A DNA stretch of 64,000 bases from Rhodeus uyekii (taxonomy: Eukaryota > Chordata > Actinopteri > Cypriniformes > Acheilognathidae), in contig JAWRVZ010000056.1 in the NCBI GenBank assembly GCA_037043235.1, positions 1,935,501-1,999,500 on the forward strand, in the 5' to 3' direction. Position 1 is the stretch's first letter. Every line of letters begins with the position of its first letter. A model generated the notes under the pieces. That model was not told the origin of the DNA. It saw nothing but the letters and a program-made list of their open reading frames with translations, and searched no databases. Positions 11,251 through 21,079 of the stretch are shown here, piece after piece. The position numbers and the translations under genes are program-made.

Positions 11251-13199
11251 CACTTTTAGTGTGTATGGTAAAATGTTAATAGCAATTTAAAAATTACTCA
11301 CATATATTAGGAAATGATTGAAATTCATAATTTTAAACTGCTAATAATGTTTTTAATGTATTCACTTAATTTAATGTTTATTAATTAGAAATATTTGTTT
11401 TCTTAATATTGGAGGTTAATTTAGAAAATTGCTGTTATTAATGTTTACATACACACTTTTCAAAATTCCTCAGAATGAATAAAACCTTGTAGTCAGACAT
11501 TTTTGAAGCTTTAATTCTCTTTTTAGAAAACCGCCTACCTTTTATATATTTGTCTGACATTGCTTATGTTTTGACAGTTTGTATGCAAAACAAATTGTTT
11601 ACAATCCGTTCAGCCTAAGATTTCAATGAATTTATTGTATGAAATTCAATTTCTTTAAACAAATTAATCACATATATTAATCTCAGTGTTCAGTGTCTCA
11701 GACCATGAGTGGCACATTTAGTTAAACATAGCATGAAAAATACCTGTCACGAATTTCTGCTCCATTCTGTTGAACTCCATCTTGCTGTTTTTAATAATAA
11801 TAAATTGACATTTATAATAATTACTGTTACATATGAATTAATTGTCTTTCATTAAGCTCCACTTTTATGTCATGCCTCCATAACCACAGTAAAATCACAC
11901 AGCCCCTCGCAGCTTATGCTATATTATAACGTTTATTTATGCATTTAATGGATAGATATTCATAATCTTGTCAGTGTGTGGTAGCGTTTTAATGAAGTGT
12001 CTGTGTTCAATGATACTTCAAGTCATTTTAGACCGTATTTAGAGGAAGGAGGATAGTATGTTACTGTAACCCTGTCTTTCTTCCTGCTTGGAAAGCAACA
12101 GAAAATATATCTCTTCTCTCTTATAAAATATTAATGAGATGAAAATGAGTCAAAACACATAAAAAGCAATTTGCTAAATCTGTTTCCATAGACTAGCACA
12201 TACATACAAACACAGTGCTATGAAATATCTAACCGTCCTGCCACTTTTAGCTTGTGAAAACCTCTTGCTGCTGTATTACTTGTTTGATCACAGAAACACT
12301 CTTTTACATTTAGCATCAAAGAGTTTAGAAGTGCCTCTCTCTCTCACACACTCTCTTTCTTTACATCCATCTCATCCCCCTTCACCGTTCCAATTCCAAT
12401 ACTGCAATACTTTTGTATCCAGGAGGGTAAAAGGACGAATAAACTCTTGCTTTTTGAGCAAGTGATACATGGAAGGAAATAGTCTGTCATGCACATCCTC
12501 TATTGAGTGTCCTGTCAGCACTACATACTGGGAGAGTGTTCAAATTGAGAATAAACTCTGTGTGCTTTATGTTTCTACTATGGGTCAATGACAAATATAC
12601 ATGTCCAAGTTCATGAAAAGCAGAAATGTTATCTTTTTACTTAAAAAAAAAGACACTAAAAATGTAAGGTGGTCAAAGTCAGAGACTATTTTCCTTGAAT
12701 CACTTTATTATTTATTCTTTTAAAAAATACGTAAAAACAAATACTATTTTAATCAAATAATTACCAATTAGCAATTTTAATTAATTTACTCAGTTGTATC
12801 TTAAATAAAAAATAAAAATAAAAATAATAATACCTGACTGTGATGAAATCATAGTCATATTAGCACTGGAAATGCTAATATTAATTTTATAATGTAAACG
12901 AAATAAATGCATTTTATTTTATAATAATGGATTATTTTTTAATTAATTAAAATAAAAAATTCAATTCTTTTGCAAGAATTCCAAGACTTATTTCTTTAAC
13001 ACAGTTCTCAGATTGGGGAAATTCAGTTTTATTTATTTATTTAAACAATTTTGAATGGCTGAATGTTACGTAATAATTTGTGGATTATGCTTTTAAGACA
13101 TTATTCAAAAGGTGTATTCAAATATTCAACTCTGCTGCAAACAGTAATGATTGGCACATCCAATTGCTCATTGTGTAGTTGAAGTGAAATAGGACATGC
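11251..13199. other. Intronic DNA, no gene seen
   Basis: AT-rich sequence with several short A/T runs. No transposon ends or coding frames recognised. Confidence 0.5.
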
Positions 13200-13202
13200 A
13201 AA

Positions 13203-13234
<32 letters not shown>
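13200..13234. repeat. Poly(A)-(CA)n tract
   Basis: An A-run of about 19 followed by about seven CA units. Confidence 0.9.
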
Positions 13235-13237
<3 letters not shown>

Positions 13238-13390
13238 TTCACTGATTGCCAGAATGAGTTTGAATCAATGGAACACACAATGCTTTTGTAAGCAGAAAGG
13301 CTAAAATAAAACTAGAGGAAAAAAATGACAGAAAAAAAGTCTGGTCCTTTTGCAAACACTGAGGCTTAAACTAAAGCTTGAGTTTGAAAC

Positions 13391-13746
13391 TGTTACACAA
13401 AGTGTGCGTAGAGCTGGCGTGCGATGCGGAGAGAGACGCGGAGACGCGGAGTCCAAAACATAAACACTTTAATTATAAAACAGAAAACAAAACAGCACAT
13501 GGGAGTGCAAAACAAGAGGGCATCCACACGAAGAGTAGCACAACATAAGGATAACGTTTAGAACTGACAATCTGGGGAGTGAACAGGGGGAACTTAAATA
13601 ATGACTATGATTAGCTGAAACACAAGACACCTGTGACTAAATGAGTGACGAGGGGAACTGGGTGACGGTGAGATCAGGAACGGGGAACATGTGACACAAA
13701 GAAGTTAAACTAAGAGTCCAGGGTGAAAACTAACATAAACGTGACA
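13391..13746 (-). repeat. 3' LTR of the young LTR element
   Basis: 356 bp, matching the 5' LTR except for one base near its end (minus-strand reading GTGTAACA instead of GTGAAACA). It is followed on the minus strand by GTTTC, the duplicated target. In sense orientation to neurexin-3 it also presents the ATTAAA signal. Confidence 0.92.
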
Positions 13747-13759
13747 TTACTCCCCCCCT
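13747..13759 (-). promoter_or_regulatory. Polypurine tract of the LTR element
   Basis: Minus-strand GGAGGGGGGGAG followed by TAA lies immediately before the 3' LTR (TGTCACG). This is the usual position for the plus-strand DNA primer of LTR elements. The TAA is also the stop codon of the ORF, so the coding sequence runs right up to the LTR. Confidence 0.8.
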
Positions 13760-15297
13760 CCGGAAGGCGCGACCTCGCGCCGGAGAAGAACACAGGGTGA
13801 GGGGGGTGGGACCAACTGGAAGACCGGCGGTGGCTCGGGTGGTATCGGCAGGCCCGGCTGGAGTGCTGGCGGCGGCGGTGGCGGTTCAGGCTGGGCCGGC
13901 TGGAGTGCCGGCTGGACGGCCGGCGGTGGAGCAGGCGGTGCCGGCTGGGGCGCCGGCGGTGGAGCAGGCGGTGCCGGCTGAGGCGCCGGCGGTGGAGCAG
14001 GCGGTGCCAGCGGTGGAGCAGGCGGTGGCGCAGGCTGGGGCGCCGACGGTGGAGCAGGCGGGACCGGCTGGAGTGCCGGCTGGACGGCCGGCGGTGGCTC
14101 TGGCGGGGCCGGCTGGAGTGCCGGCTGGACGGCCGGCGATGGCTCAGGCGGGGCCGGCTGGAGTGCCGGCTGGACGGCCGGCGGTGGCTCTGGCGGGGCC
14201 GGCTGGAGTGCCGGCTGGGGTGCTGGCCGTGGAGGCTCTGGGAGGGCCGGCTGGAGTGCCGGCTGGGGTGCTGGCCGTGGAGGCTCTGGGAGGGCCGGCT
14301 GCGGCTCTGGGAGGTCGCGGAAGGCCGGCGGCGGCTCTGGGAGGTCGCTGAAGGCCGGCGGCGGCTCTGGGAGGTCGCTGAAGGCCGGCGGCGGCTCTGG
14401 GAGGTCGCTGAAGGCCGGCGGCGGCACTGGGAGGTCGCTGAAGGCCGGCGGCGGCACTGGGAGGTCGCTGAAGGCCGGCGGCTGCTCAGTCACTGGGGGG
14501 TCGGGCCACGGCAGCTCAGTCTCTGGCGGGTCGGGCCACAGACTGTCCAGCTGGACCGGAGGCGGTGGCTCTGGCCACGGGAGTTCAACCTCGGCCGCTC
14601 GGGGGATCGGCTCACTGGGCTCGGCCGCTCGGGGGATCGGCTCACTGGGCTCGGCCGCTCGGGATGAACTCTGTTCGGATTCGGCCGCTCGGGATGAACT
14701 CAGTTCGGTCTCGGCCGCTCGGGTTAAACTCTGTTCGGTCTCGGCCGCTCGGGTTAAACTCTGTTCGGTCTCGGCCGCTCGGAATGAATTCTGTTCGGTT
14801 TCGGCCGCTCGGGAACAACAGAGTTCGGGTTCGGCCGCTCGGGAACAACAGAGTTCGGGTTCGGCCGCTCGGGGACACAGATCAACAACAGAGGCCACGG
14901 GAATACTCCGCTTACCCCGTTTACGGCGATGGCGACGCGTTGACTCGGTCGCGGCGGTCGGGAGCGATGGCTCAGATGTACCACCCGGGGGAACTTCCTC
15001 AACCTCGTACTCCACCCCATTGAGCCACAGCACGAGATTGATGTACTCCGCCAGCGATTCTCCTGGGCACCGTTGCGCCCGGATGGTTGACGCATCCAAC
15101 CCCCACTCAAACCAAAAGTTGAGGGCTGAATCGTCCCAATTCACTTGATGGTAGAGTCTGAGAAAGTCCGCAATATACTCTGTCAACGCCCGGCCTTCTT
15201 GACGGAGCGAGAGCAGGCTTAGCTCAGCTAGTCCAGGTGAATCCATAATAAACAGTCTTTTGAGGCGACTAAACCTTGGTCCTTTGTGGGTGACCAA
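13747..15297 (-). CDS. Gag-like/Pro-rich repeat protein of the LTR element (516 aa)
   Basis: An intact 516-codon frame filling the interior of the LTR element. Residues about 20-110 (MDSPGLAELSLLSLRQEGRA through SLAEYINLVLWLNG) look like the C-terminal part of a Ty3/Gypsy-type Retrotrans_gag capsid domain: ALTEYIADFLRLYHQVNWDD and FEWGLDASTIRAQ. The N-terminal half of a normal capsid and any CCHC zinc knuckle are missing. A basic stretch (RRHRRKRGKR) follows near residue 140. Next come about nine 10-residue repeats of the form RAAExE(Q/L)xxx, then repeats of PAFSDLPEPP, then long Pro/Ala/Gln repeats (APPEPPPAVQPALQP type). The stop codon abuts the 3' LTR. An alternative start is the internal Met of MDSPGL. 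It may help package its own RNA, but that is inference. GC content is far above the flanks because of the Pro/Ala codons. Confidence 0.8.
   Translation of the reverse strand: MVTHKGPRFSRLKRLFIMDSPGLAELSLLSLRQEGRALTEYIADFLRLYHQVNWDDSALNFWFEWGLDASTIRAQRCPGESLAEYINLVLWLNGVEYEVEEVPPGGTSEPSLPTAATESTRRHRRKRGKRSIPVASVVDLCPRAAEPELCCSRAAEPELCCSRAAETEQNSFRAAETEQSLTRAAETEQSLTRAAETELSSSRAAESEQSSSRAAEPSEPIPRAAEPSEPIPRAAEVELPWPEPPPPVQLDSLWPDPPETELPWPDPPVTEQPPAFSDLPVPPPAFSDLPVPPPAFSDLPEPPPAFSDLPEPPPAFSDLPEPPPAFRDLPEPQPALPEPPRPAPQPALQPALPEPPRPAPQPALQPAPPEPPPAVQPALQPAPPEPSPAVQPALQPAPPEPPPAVQPALQPVPPAPPSAPQPAPPPAPPLAPPAPPPAPQPAPPAPPPAPQPAPPAPPPAVQPALQPAQPEPPPPPPALQPGLPIPPEPPPVFQLVPPPSPCVLLRREVAPSGGGE
14060..14870 (-). 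repeat. In-frame tandem repeat arrays inside the Gag-like ORF
   Basis: Three successive arrays, all with periods divisible by three. A 30-bp unit at about 14595-14870 starts TCGGCCGCTCGGG on the plus strand. A 30-bp unit at about 14310-14480 contains GGGAGGTCGCTGAAGGCCGG. A 45-bp unit at about 14060-14210 contains GGCTGGAGTGCCGGCTGGAC. Frame is kept throughout. Confidence 0.85.
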
Positions 15298-15313
15298 ACC
15301 AGGTCAGTTCTTC

Positions 15314-15669
15314 TGTTTCACAAAGTGTGCGTAGAGCTGGCGTGCGATGCGGAGAGAGACGCGGAGACGCGGAGTCCAAAACATAAACACTTTAATTATA
15401 AAACAGAAAACAAAACAGCACATGGGAGTGCAAAACAAGAGGGCATCCACACGAAGAGTAGCACAACATAAGGATAACGTTTAGAACTGACAATCTGGGG
15501 AGTGAACAGGGGGAACTTAAATAATGACTATGATTAGCTGAAACACAAGACACCTGTGACTAAATGAGTGACGAGGGGAACTGGGTGACGGTGAGATCAG
15601 GAACGGGGAACATGTGACACAAAGAAGTTAAACTAAGAGTCCAGGGTGAAAACTAACATAAACGTGACA
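15314..15669 (-). repeat. 5' LTR of the young LTR element
   Basis: 356 bp. In minus-strand reading it begins TGTCACGTTTATG and ends CACTTTGTGAAACA. A TATA-like TATTTAAG lies at 15523-15516 and an ATTAAA polyadenylation-type signal at 15396-15391, in the right order for a promoter followed by a poly(A) site. It is preceded by the GTTTC duplication. Confidence 0.92.
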
Positions 15670-15674
15670 GAAAC

Positions 15675-18600
15675 CATACAAGCACAACATTTATTCATTA
15701 TTCTTCATTTTAGATGTTGTCGCTGGCATGTTGGATAATAATCCATTGAAGTCTGGGCATTCTTGAAACGGCAGCAATCTCAGCTGCTAAAAACCCCATT
15801 CCACATCTTTCATAATTGAATCCCTCTTTTATTCCATGGGCCAATTCATTTGCTGTTAACCTCCATCAAAATATTATAATGCGCCATTCTAATATGCTTC
15901 TCAGGAAAAAAATAAACAACAAAAAATTACAATTAATGAATAAACAGCAGTAGGAACAAAACAAGAGTGGCCTTATTTGTATTCTGCGACACACTCCTCC
16001 GATAGTCAGACAGTTAGAGTCCTGCTCCAGAATGCAAACTCCAATCATTACAGTCATCAATTGTGCTGTTCTTGCTCTCCTCTGCTGTGCGAGAAGTAAA
16101 AAGGTTTGCCCCACTGTATCACCTGGACAAAATTGATAAGTGGTTAAAAGATGAACCTTCTCTCCCTGTGAGTGCCCATCTGTGAAGAGCTGATAAGGGT
16201 AGATGCTCCTCAATTGTTAGTAAAGAGAAAATGGAAGTGACACATTTTCGTAGCTGATTGTTTCATCAATATAAGAGTCAATATTTCCAAGATTGCTGAT
16301 AAATAGTGTGGGATCTTTTTCGGAACAACTTCATTACTTTCAGTTTAATCTGTTTCCCACAACGTGCACAGACTTTACAGCTAAGAGATACGTTTAATGG
16401 GTAGCAGTAAAAAAGACTGGGCACAGATTTGCAACACTACGTATGTTTCAAAGCACAATACATAATGATAATTGGCAAACAAATGGTTTGACTTTGCCTC
16501 ATTATTTTAGGCTTTATATTATAATAAAAAGGCCAGAGTGGAGGGAGAAGTTTCAGTAGCTTGACACTTATAAACGCCTTAATAAACAGATCCAAAACCT
16601 ATAAGCGCAAGATCTAAAAATGCCTTGAAACAGTACAACAATCAGTTCAGGATCAACTGAACCCAAAGAGACTGACTAAATGTAGTCCCTTAAGTTGCTC
16701 ATTGCTACTTAAACTCCTGACAGAAGATTTTAAATTTCCCACAGCATTTCAATTAGGCTTGCTGATATAGGCTAAATCTCAAGGGAGGCTGGTGTCCGTG
16801 GGACATCTGCTTTGAAGAGCTGCTGTGTTTCCAGAGTAGTTTATAGAGATATCAAATATGTTGATGAGGCAGAAAGCGCTCTTTAATTCACTGCTAGCTG
16901 CTGATTTGCCTGCCAAGGCTATCGGGTCCGCAAAACATAGACAGCTGCCAGACAATACTTAATCTACCCAGAACTTGCTTCATCGACACTCTTATATGGC
17001 AAACGAAAAACAACATGGGGACTGAGCTAATATGAAATAACTTTGCTGACAGTAATCCAAAGTTTCTTCCAGAAGTATAAATACACAACTGAAAAAAAAA
17101 ACTACAGTGAGTTTGAGATTGAACAGCCTTTCAATGGTCTTTTTGGAATGTGGGTAGAGGAATAGTGTTTCAAGGGCAGCACTGCTCTGTTTTCTTCCTT
17201 TAAAAAACAAAAAAGAAAAAATGATGAAGGTCCAAAGTACATGAATGTGAGACATGATTTATGGTCTACAGGTAACAAACTAAAGACTACAATGCAAAGC
17301 ACTTTACAGCACTCTACTTCACAGTCTACTAGAATTTTTCATCTTTTCAGTTATGCACATAGACCTTGAGGGTATAAATATTAATAAACAGGGCATATAA
17401 AACATGCTATGCGAAGTTAAAAGGATCAGATGCCACATAATAATTGCCGCAGATCATGAAAAAAAGAAGGCAGTTGCTTATCACATAGAGTATGATCTGT
17501 CATGTGAGCAGAATATGAGCAGCCACATCCTCAGGGAGGTCAAAAGACAAAGACATTTGTGTTTCGTCTGAGTCTGATGCTGATCAGTCAAAATGTTATC
17601 TAAATAGCCTTCTGCGACATCACAAACTACTCTACCTTGAGCCGACATCCACTAGATGTTATTCCGTTCTGCAGACCAAAGCAAAGCTGAGAGAGCGAGG
17701 GATGCTATTTTTCCCCCCCAATTTTCTAATTTGCTTTGTCAACAGAACGAGAAGGAGCTTATTTCAGGGCAAACTGTGGCGCAAAATGTGCAGAAATGGC
17801 ACGCGCCACTGCGTTTTCTCTCCAGTGCAACGGGAAAATTGAAGGAGAAAGTCAAGCCGTCACAAAATCATCTACACTCTGATGGCTCGTTACACTTTAT
17901 TGGTAATTAGATCACCATTACCCAGAGGGGGCAATCCGATAATGTGGGCTACATCTCGTTAAAAACACAACTCATACTTCCGAGCCACTAATTCAAATAG
18001 CAATTGAAAAAAAAAATGCTAATGAGATGCAAGGATGGGCATTTAGCTTAGAGCGTAAACTGATGGAAAAACCATAAACTAGACTTTCCACAAGAATAGA
18101 AGCAGAATTGAGTGAAACAGTCATTTCTCCAGAGAGAAATTAGACATATAAACCTGTTGATACAATACTGAAGACTGTAAGCTTTAAACTTTTCGTTCTC
18201 AAGCTTTGCATAGTAAACATTTGTCCATTTGTTTTGCTTAATTTTAATAAAGTGAAAAGATCTAAAAATGCTGCAGTTTTTTTTGTTTTTGTCATATTAA
18301 AATTAATCTTAACATTGACAAAGGATAGATAACATTAAATCTCAATCTCAAAGTTTTTCCTTCGCAGTGCGACAACGTTGTCAATAATGATCCCCGTTCA
18401 CATGAATCGAGAAAAAAAAACACTATTATGCATACTTAAATACAGAGGGCTTAATACATGCAGAGAGTAACTAAAAGAAAACAGAATAGGTGCGTAAAGT
18501 AATTAACAACCAAGGAAACTAATGATGACAAGGAACTAAGGCAAAACGAACACAGACTAAACTAAACCAAAAGAGACTATATACACGTTACACATAAGAG

Positions 18601-20525
18601 ACTCATTTTCTCATGAAGCTGTTAGGATAGGTTCACTGGCTTAAAACTCTTTATTTACATTTTTTCTGAGTGGGAAAAATACTTAACATACAAATACTGC
18701 TGAAAAAGCAGCATACAATGATGGCTTTGTGACATTAAAAGATATAAAGAGGTTCTCAAGAGATGGTAAGAGAGGGGAGGGTCAAAAATGTATATCTTCA
18801 CATGCTGTGTGTATTACATGTGTGTTTGACCTGCTTCTCTTCTCGCACATGTTCCTCACTCTAAAAAGAAGAGAAGAGGTGACATCAAGGGTTCATGGCT
18901 TGAAGCCCAAACTGTCGGCTGAAATGAATGCCACTTTTTGAGGATGTTTATGATGTAAAGCTTAGTTAGGCAGTTTCAGAGAGAGTTGACTTTCAAAGCA
19001 GACTTAGAAAAGATGAGATATGCTCCTTGGCTCACTTTAACCCCCATCACCCCCAAGCAGTTGTTTCCATGGTTACTGCAGCTGCCACATTCTGCAAGTT
19101 GTCATGTGGAACAACACACAGTTTGATCTGACATGTTTCACTCACAAAAGACATCTATCATTTTATAATTTTGAACAAATGTGGTGCATTCAGCAAACAT
19201 GAATATGTTCAGATTTGAGCACAGCGATGTGTATGAAGTGATCACAATTTATGACTAATTTCTTTTGAGCTCTTGAGTTTGCCTGAATAGTTTTCATTAT
19301 GTGAATGTGTTGCTGATGAGGGAGCATTTCAAAGGATACCAGTCCACAATGAACCTGAAAATAAAACCATCATTACCTTCATAAATGGCACAAAAAGAGT
19401 AGGAATTAATTGTTTATTTGCATTTAAATGCAATTATCAGGGTCAGATATGTGGATTCTATTTTTATTTGAGCTTTTGAAAGAATATGTCTATTTAATAG
19501 ATACAATCAAACACACTTCTGTGTGAGTTTTGAATAAACGCCACCTGACAACACCCTATAATTTGTAGAAGTAAATTGTTTATCGCAGATCTAGTAAACA
19601 CTTCAATCTGTAATGGATTTCTGAACTGTAAACAAAATGTTATTCTTTGAGGATTTTATCTGTCAAATATTATAAGTTAATCTTCTATATACAGGGAATT
19701 TTATTTAAATTTAATTTAATTTAAATTTAATTTCTACACCTAAAATGTACAGTGTTTAGAAGGAAAAAGGCAAATCAAGTGATAATTTAGCGTGAAACAT
19801 TGTAAACTGACATTCACAGAATTCCCAGTGTGACAGAATTCTCTGTCATGCTTGAAAGTATTTCATTTAAATAATTATGTTCCTTTATTGTTATTTTAAT
19901 ATTCTGTTATTGCTATCAGTTATTCACATTTGGGTTTTATGTTACATCTTCTGTAGTTTAATAACTGTATATACCATTATTTTAGTGGTAAGTGTGTTAC
20001 CATGGCGTTTTGTGTTTATGTGAATAACTCTGTGTACCTTCTGTATACTAATATAATTCAGCTTGTGGAAAGGCTGCTTGTGATGACCTTCATGATACTT
20101 TATGTGACTTCCTCTTTTACATATATATATATATGTTTTTTTTTTTTACAGCAGGGACTAAGCTGAACGTTAACAAACTTTTCATACATTTCATTTACAT
20201 ATGCCAAAGGCTGGAAAGGGGATGGGGGGAGTGAATTTTGAGGGGGTTGAGGTGTGTTGGATTCAAATTGGTTAGTTTTTTTTAGGGAAATTAAAAGGAT
20301 TTATATATTTATATTACCAAATGAAAGTGATATGAAAATGCAGTGGATTATTGTATGGATTGTTGTGCCATTGACTTTCGTGGATGATTATATGTGGACA
20401 TTCAAACAGAACTGATCATTAGAGTAGACATTTTCAGGTAAATTATCTGGCTGAAAATCTCAACAGAACATGAACGGTACATTAATAGATGTAGGCTTTA
20501 ACTTATCTGACATTATCCATGTTTA
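15675..20525. other. Intronic DNA, mostly unique
   Basis: No exon or transposon core recognised over about 4.8 kb. A repeat-poor stretch at about 17880-18045 contains several TAATTAG/CTAATTC-type motifs and could be regulatory, but I see no proof. A short AT repeat plus T-run occurs near 20120-20150. Confidence 0.5.
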
Positions 20526-20527
20526 AT

Positions 20528-21075
20528 TTAACGTGTGTGATACGGAGAAACGAGCGCAGGTTTCCACAGAAATTCTCTTTATACAAAATGAAAACAAAGG
20601 AGCCAGTGGGAAGCCAGGATCTGCCCTGGCGACACCCGACTTTGATGACGTAACAGCAGAAGATCCTGGTGGAGCCGATGAACTAAAGAGCCCACGGGAG
20701 ATCGCTGGCCCTGGAGATCGAGGTGGAACCGCAGTGATAAGCGTCAAGGTGACGCCGGAGAAATCGAGGACAGAGACGGAGCCATGGGATTGATGATGTA
20801 GGAGGAGCCATATGCAGCCGAAGACAGAGGCGGAGGCAAGGTGATGAGCCATTACCATGGCGGAGATAGAGGAACGAGGGAGCTTGTTGGAGATGTATGG
20901 CCAAGGGTCTTCGGTGTAGCCAAGGGAGGAAGAGGACCTCTGTGCCTGACGAGGTGGGGCAGAGTGCTGGACTTTTCCAGCTGAAACTCCAGCACTGAAA
21001 CAATCTGGTAGAGAACTGGATCTGCATGATGTTTAGTACATCACCTTTCAAAGGTGAGCCACTTAAGGACATACA
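20528..21075 (-). pseudogene. Fragment of another retroelement, Ser/Pro-rich gag-like with LTR-like end
   Basis: Minus-strand frames (20683-21072 and 20523-20858) are Pro/Ser-rich and low in complexity, of the kind seen in the hinge of fish Gag-like proteins. The lower end (minus-strand CGCTCGTTTCTCCGTATCAC) resembles the ends of the LTRs here (CGTCTCTCTCCGCATCGCAC). No clean boundaries or intact frame. It may be a separate insertion abutting the DIRS-like copy; assignment is tentative. Confidence 0.4.
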
Positions 21076-21079
21076 TTCT

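Larger units (their letters stand above)
13391..15669 (-). mobile_element. Complete non-autonomous LTR retrotransposon
   Basis: 2,279 bp flanked by the direct repeat GAAAC at 13386-13390 and 15670-15674 (target duplication). Two 356-bp LTRs (13391-13746 and 15314-15669) start TGT and end ACA and differ, by eye, at one base (TGTTACAC versus TGTTTCAC). The polypurine tract beside the lower-coordinate LTR and the ORF both place the element on the minus strand, the same strand as neurexin-3. The interior holds only one Gag-like/Pro-rich ORF. No protease, reverse transcriptase, RNase H or integrase fits in the 1,567-bp interior, so it must depend on another element's enzymes. The near-identical LTRs point to a recent insertion. 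Confidence 0.93.

Noticed and set aside
13797..14351. 184-codon plus-strand frame rich in Gly/Ala/Val/Pro
   Set aside because: It is the antisense of the repeat arrays in the minus-strand Gag-like ORF. GC-rich tandem repeats with periods divisible by three open frames on both strands, and LTR and polypurine-tract orientation support only the minus strand.
14565..15023. 152-codon plus-strand frame of RPLGMNSVR-type repeats
   Set aside because: Antisense shadow of the 10-residue RAAE repeats of the minus-strand ORF.
20533..20793. 86-codon plus-strand acidic frame
   Set aside because: Antisense to the Ser/Pro-rich retroelement fragment; no independent support.
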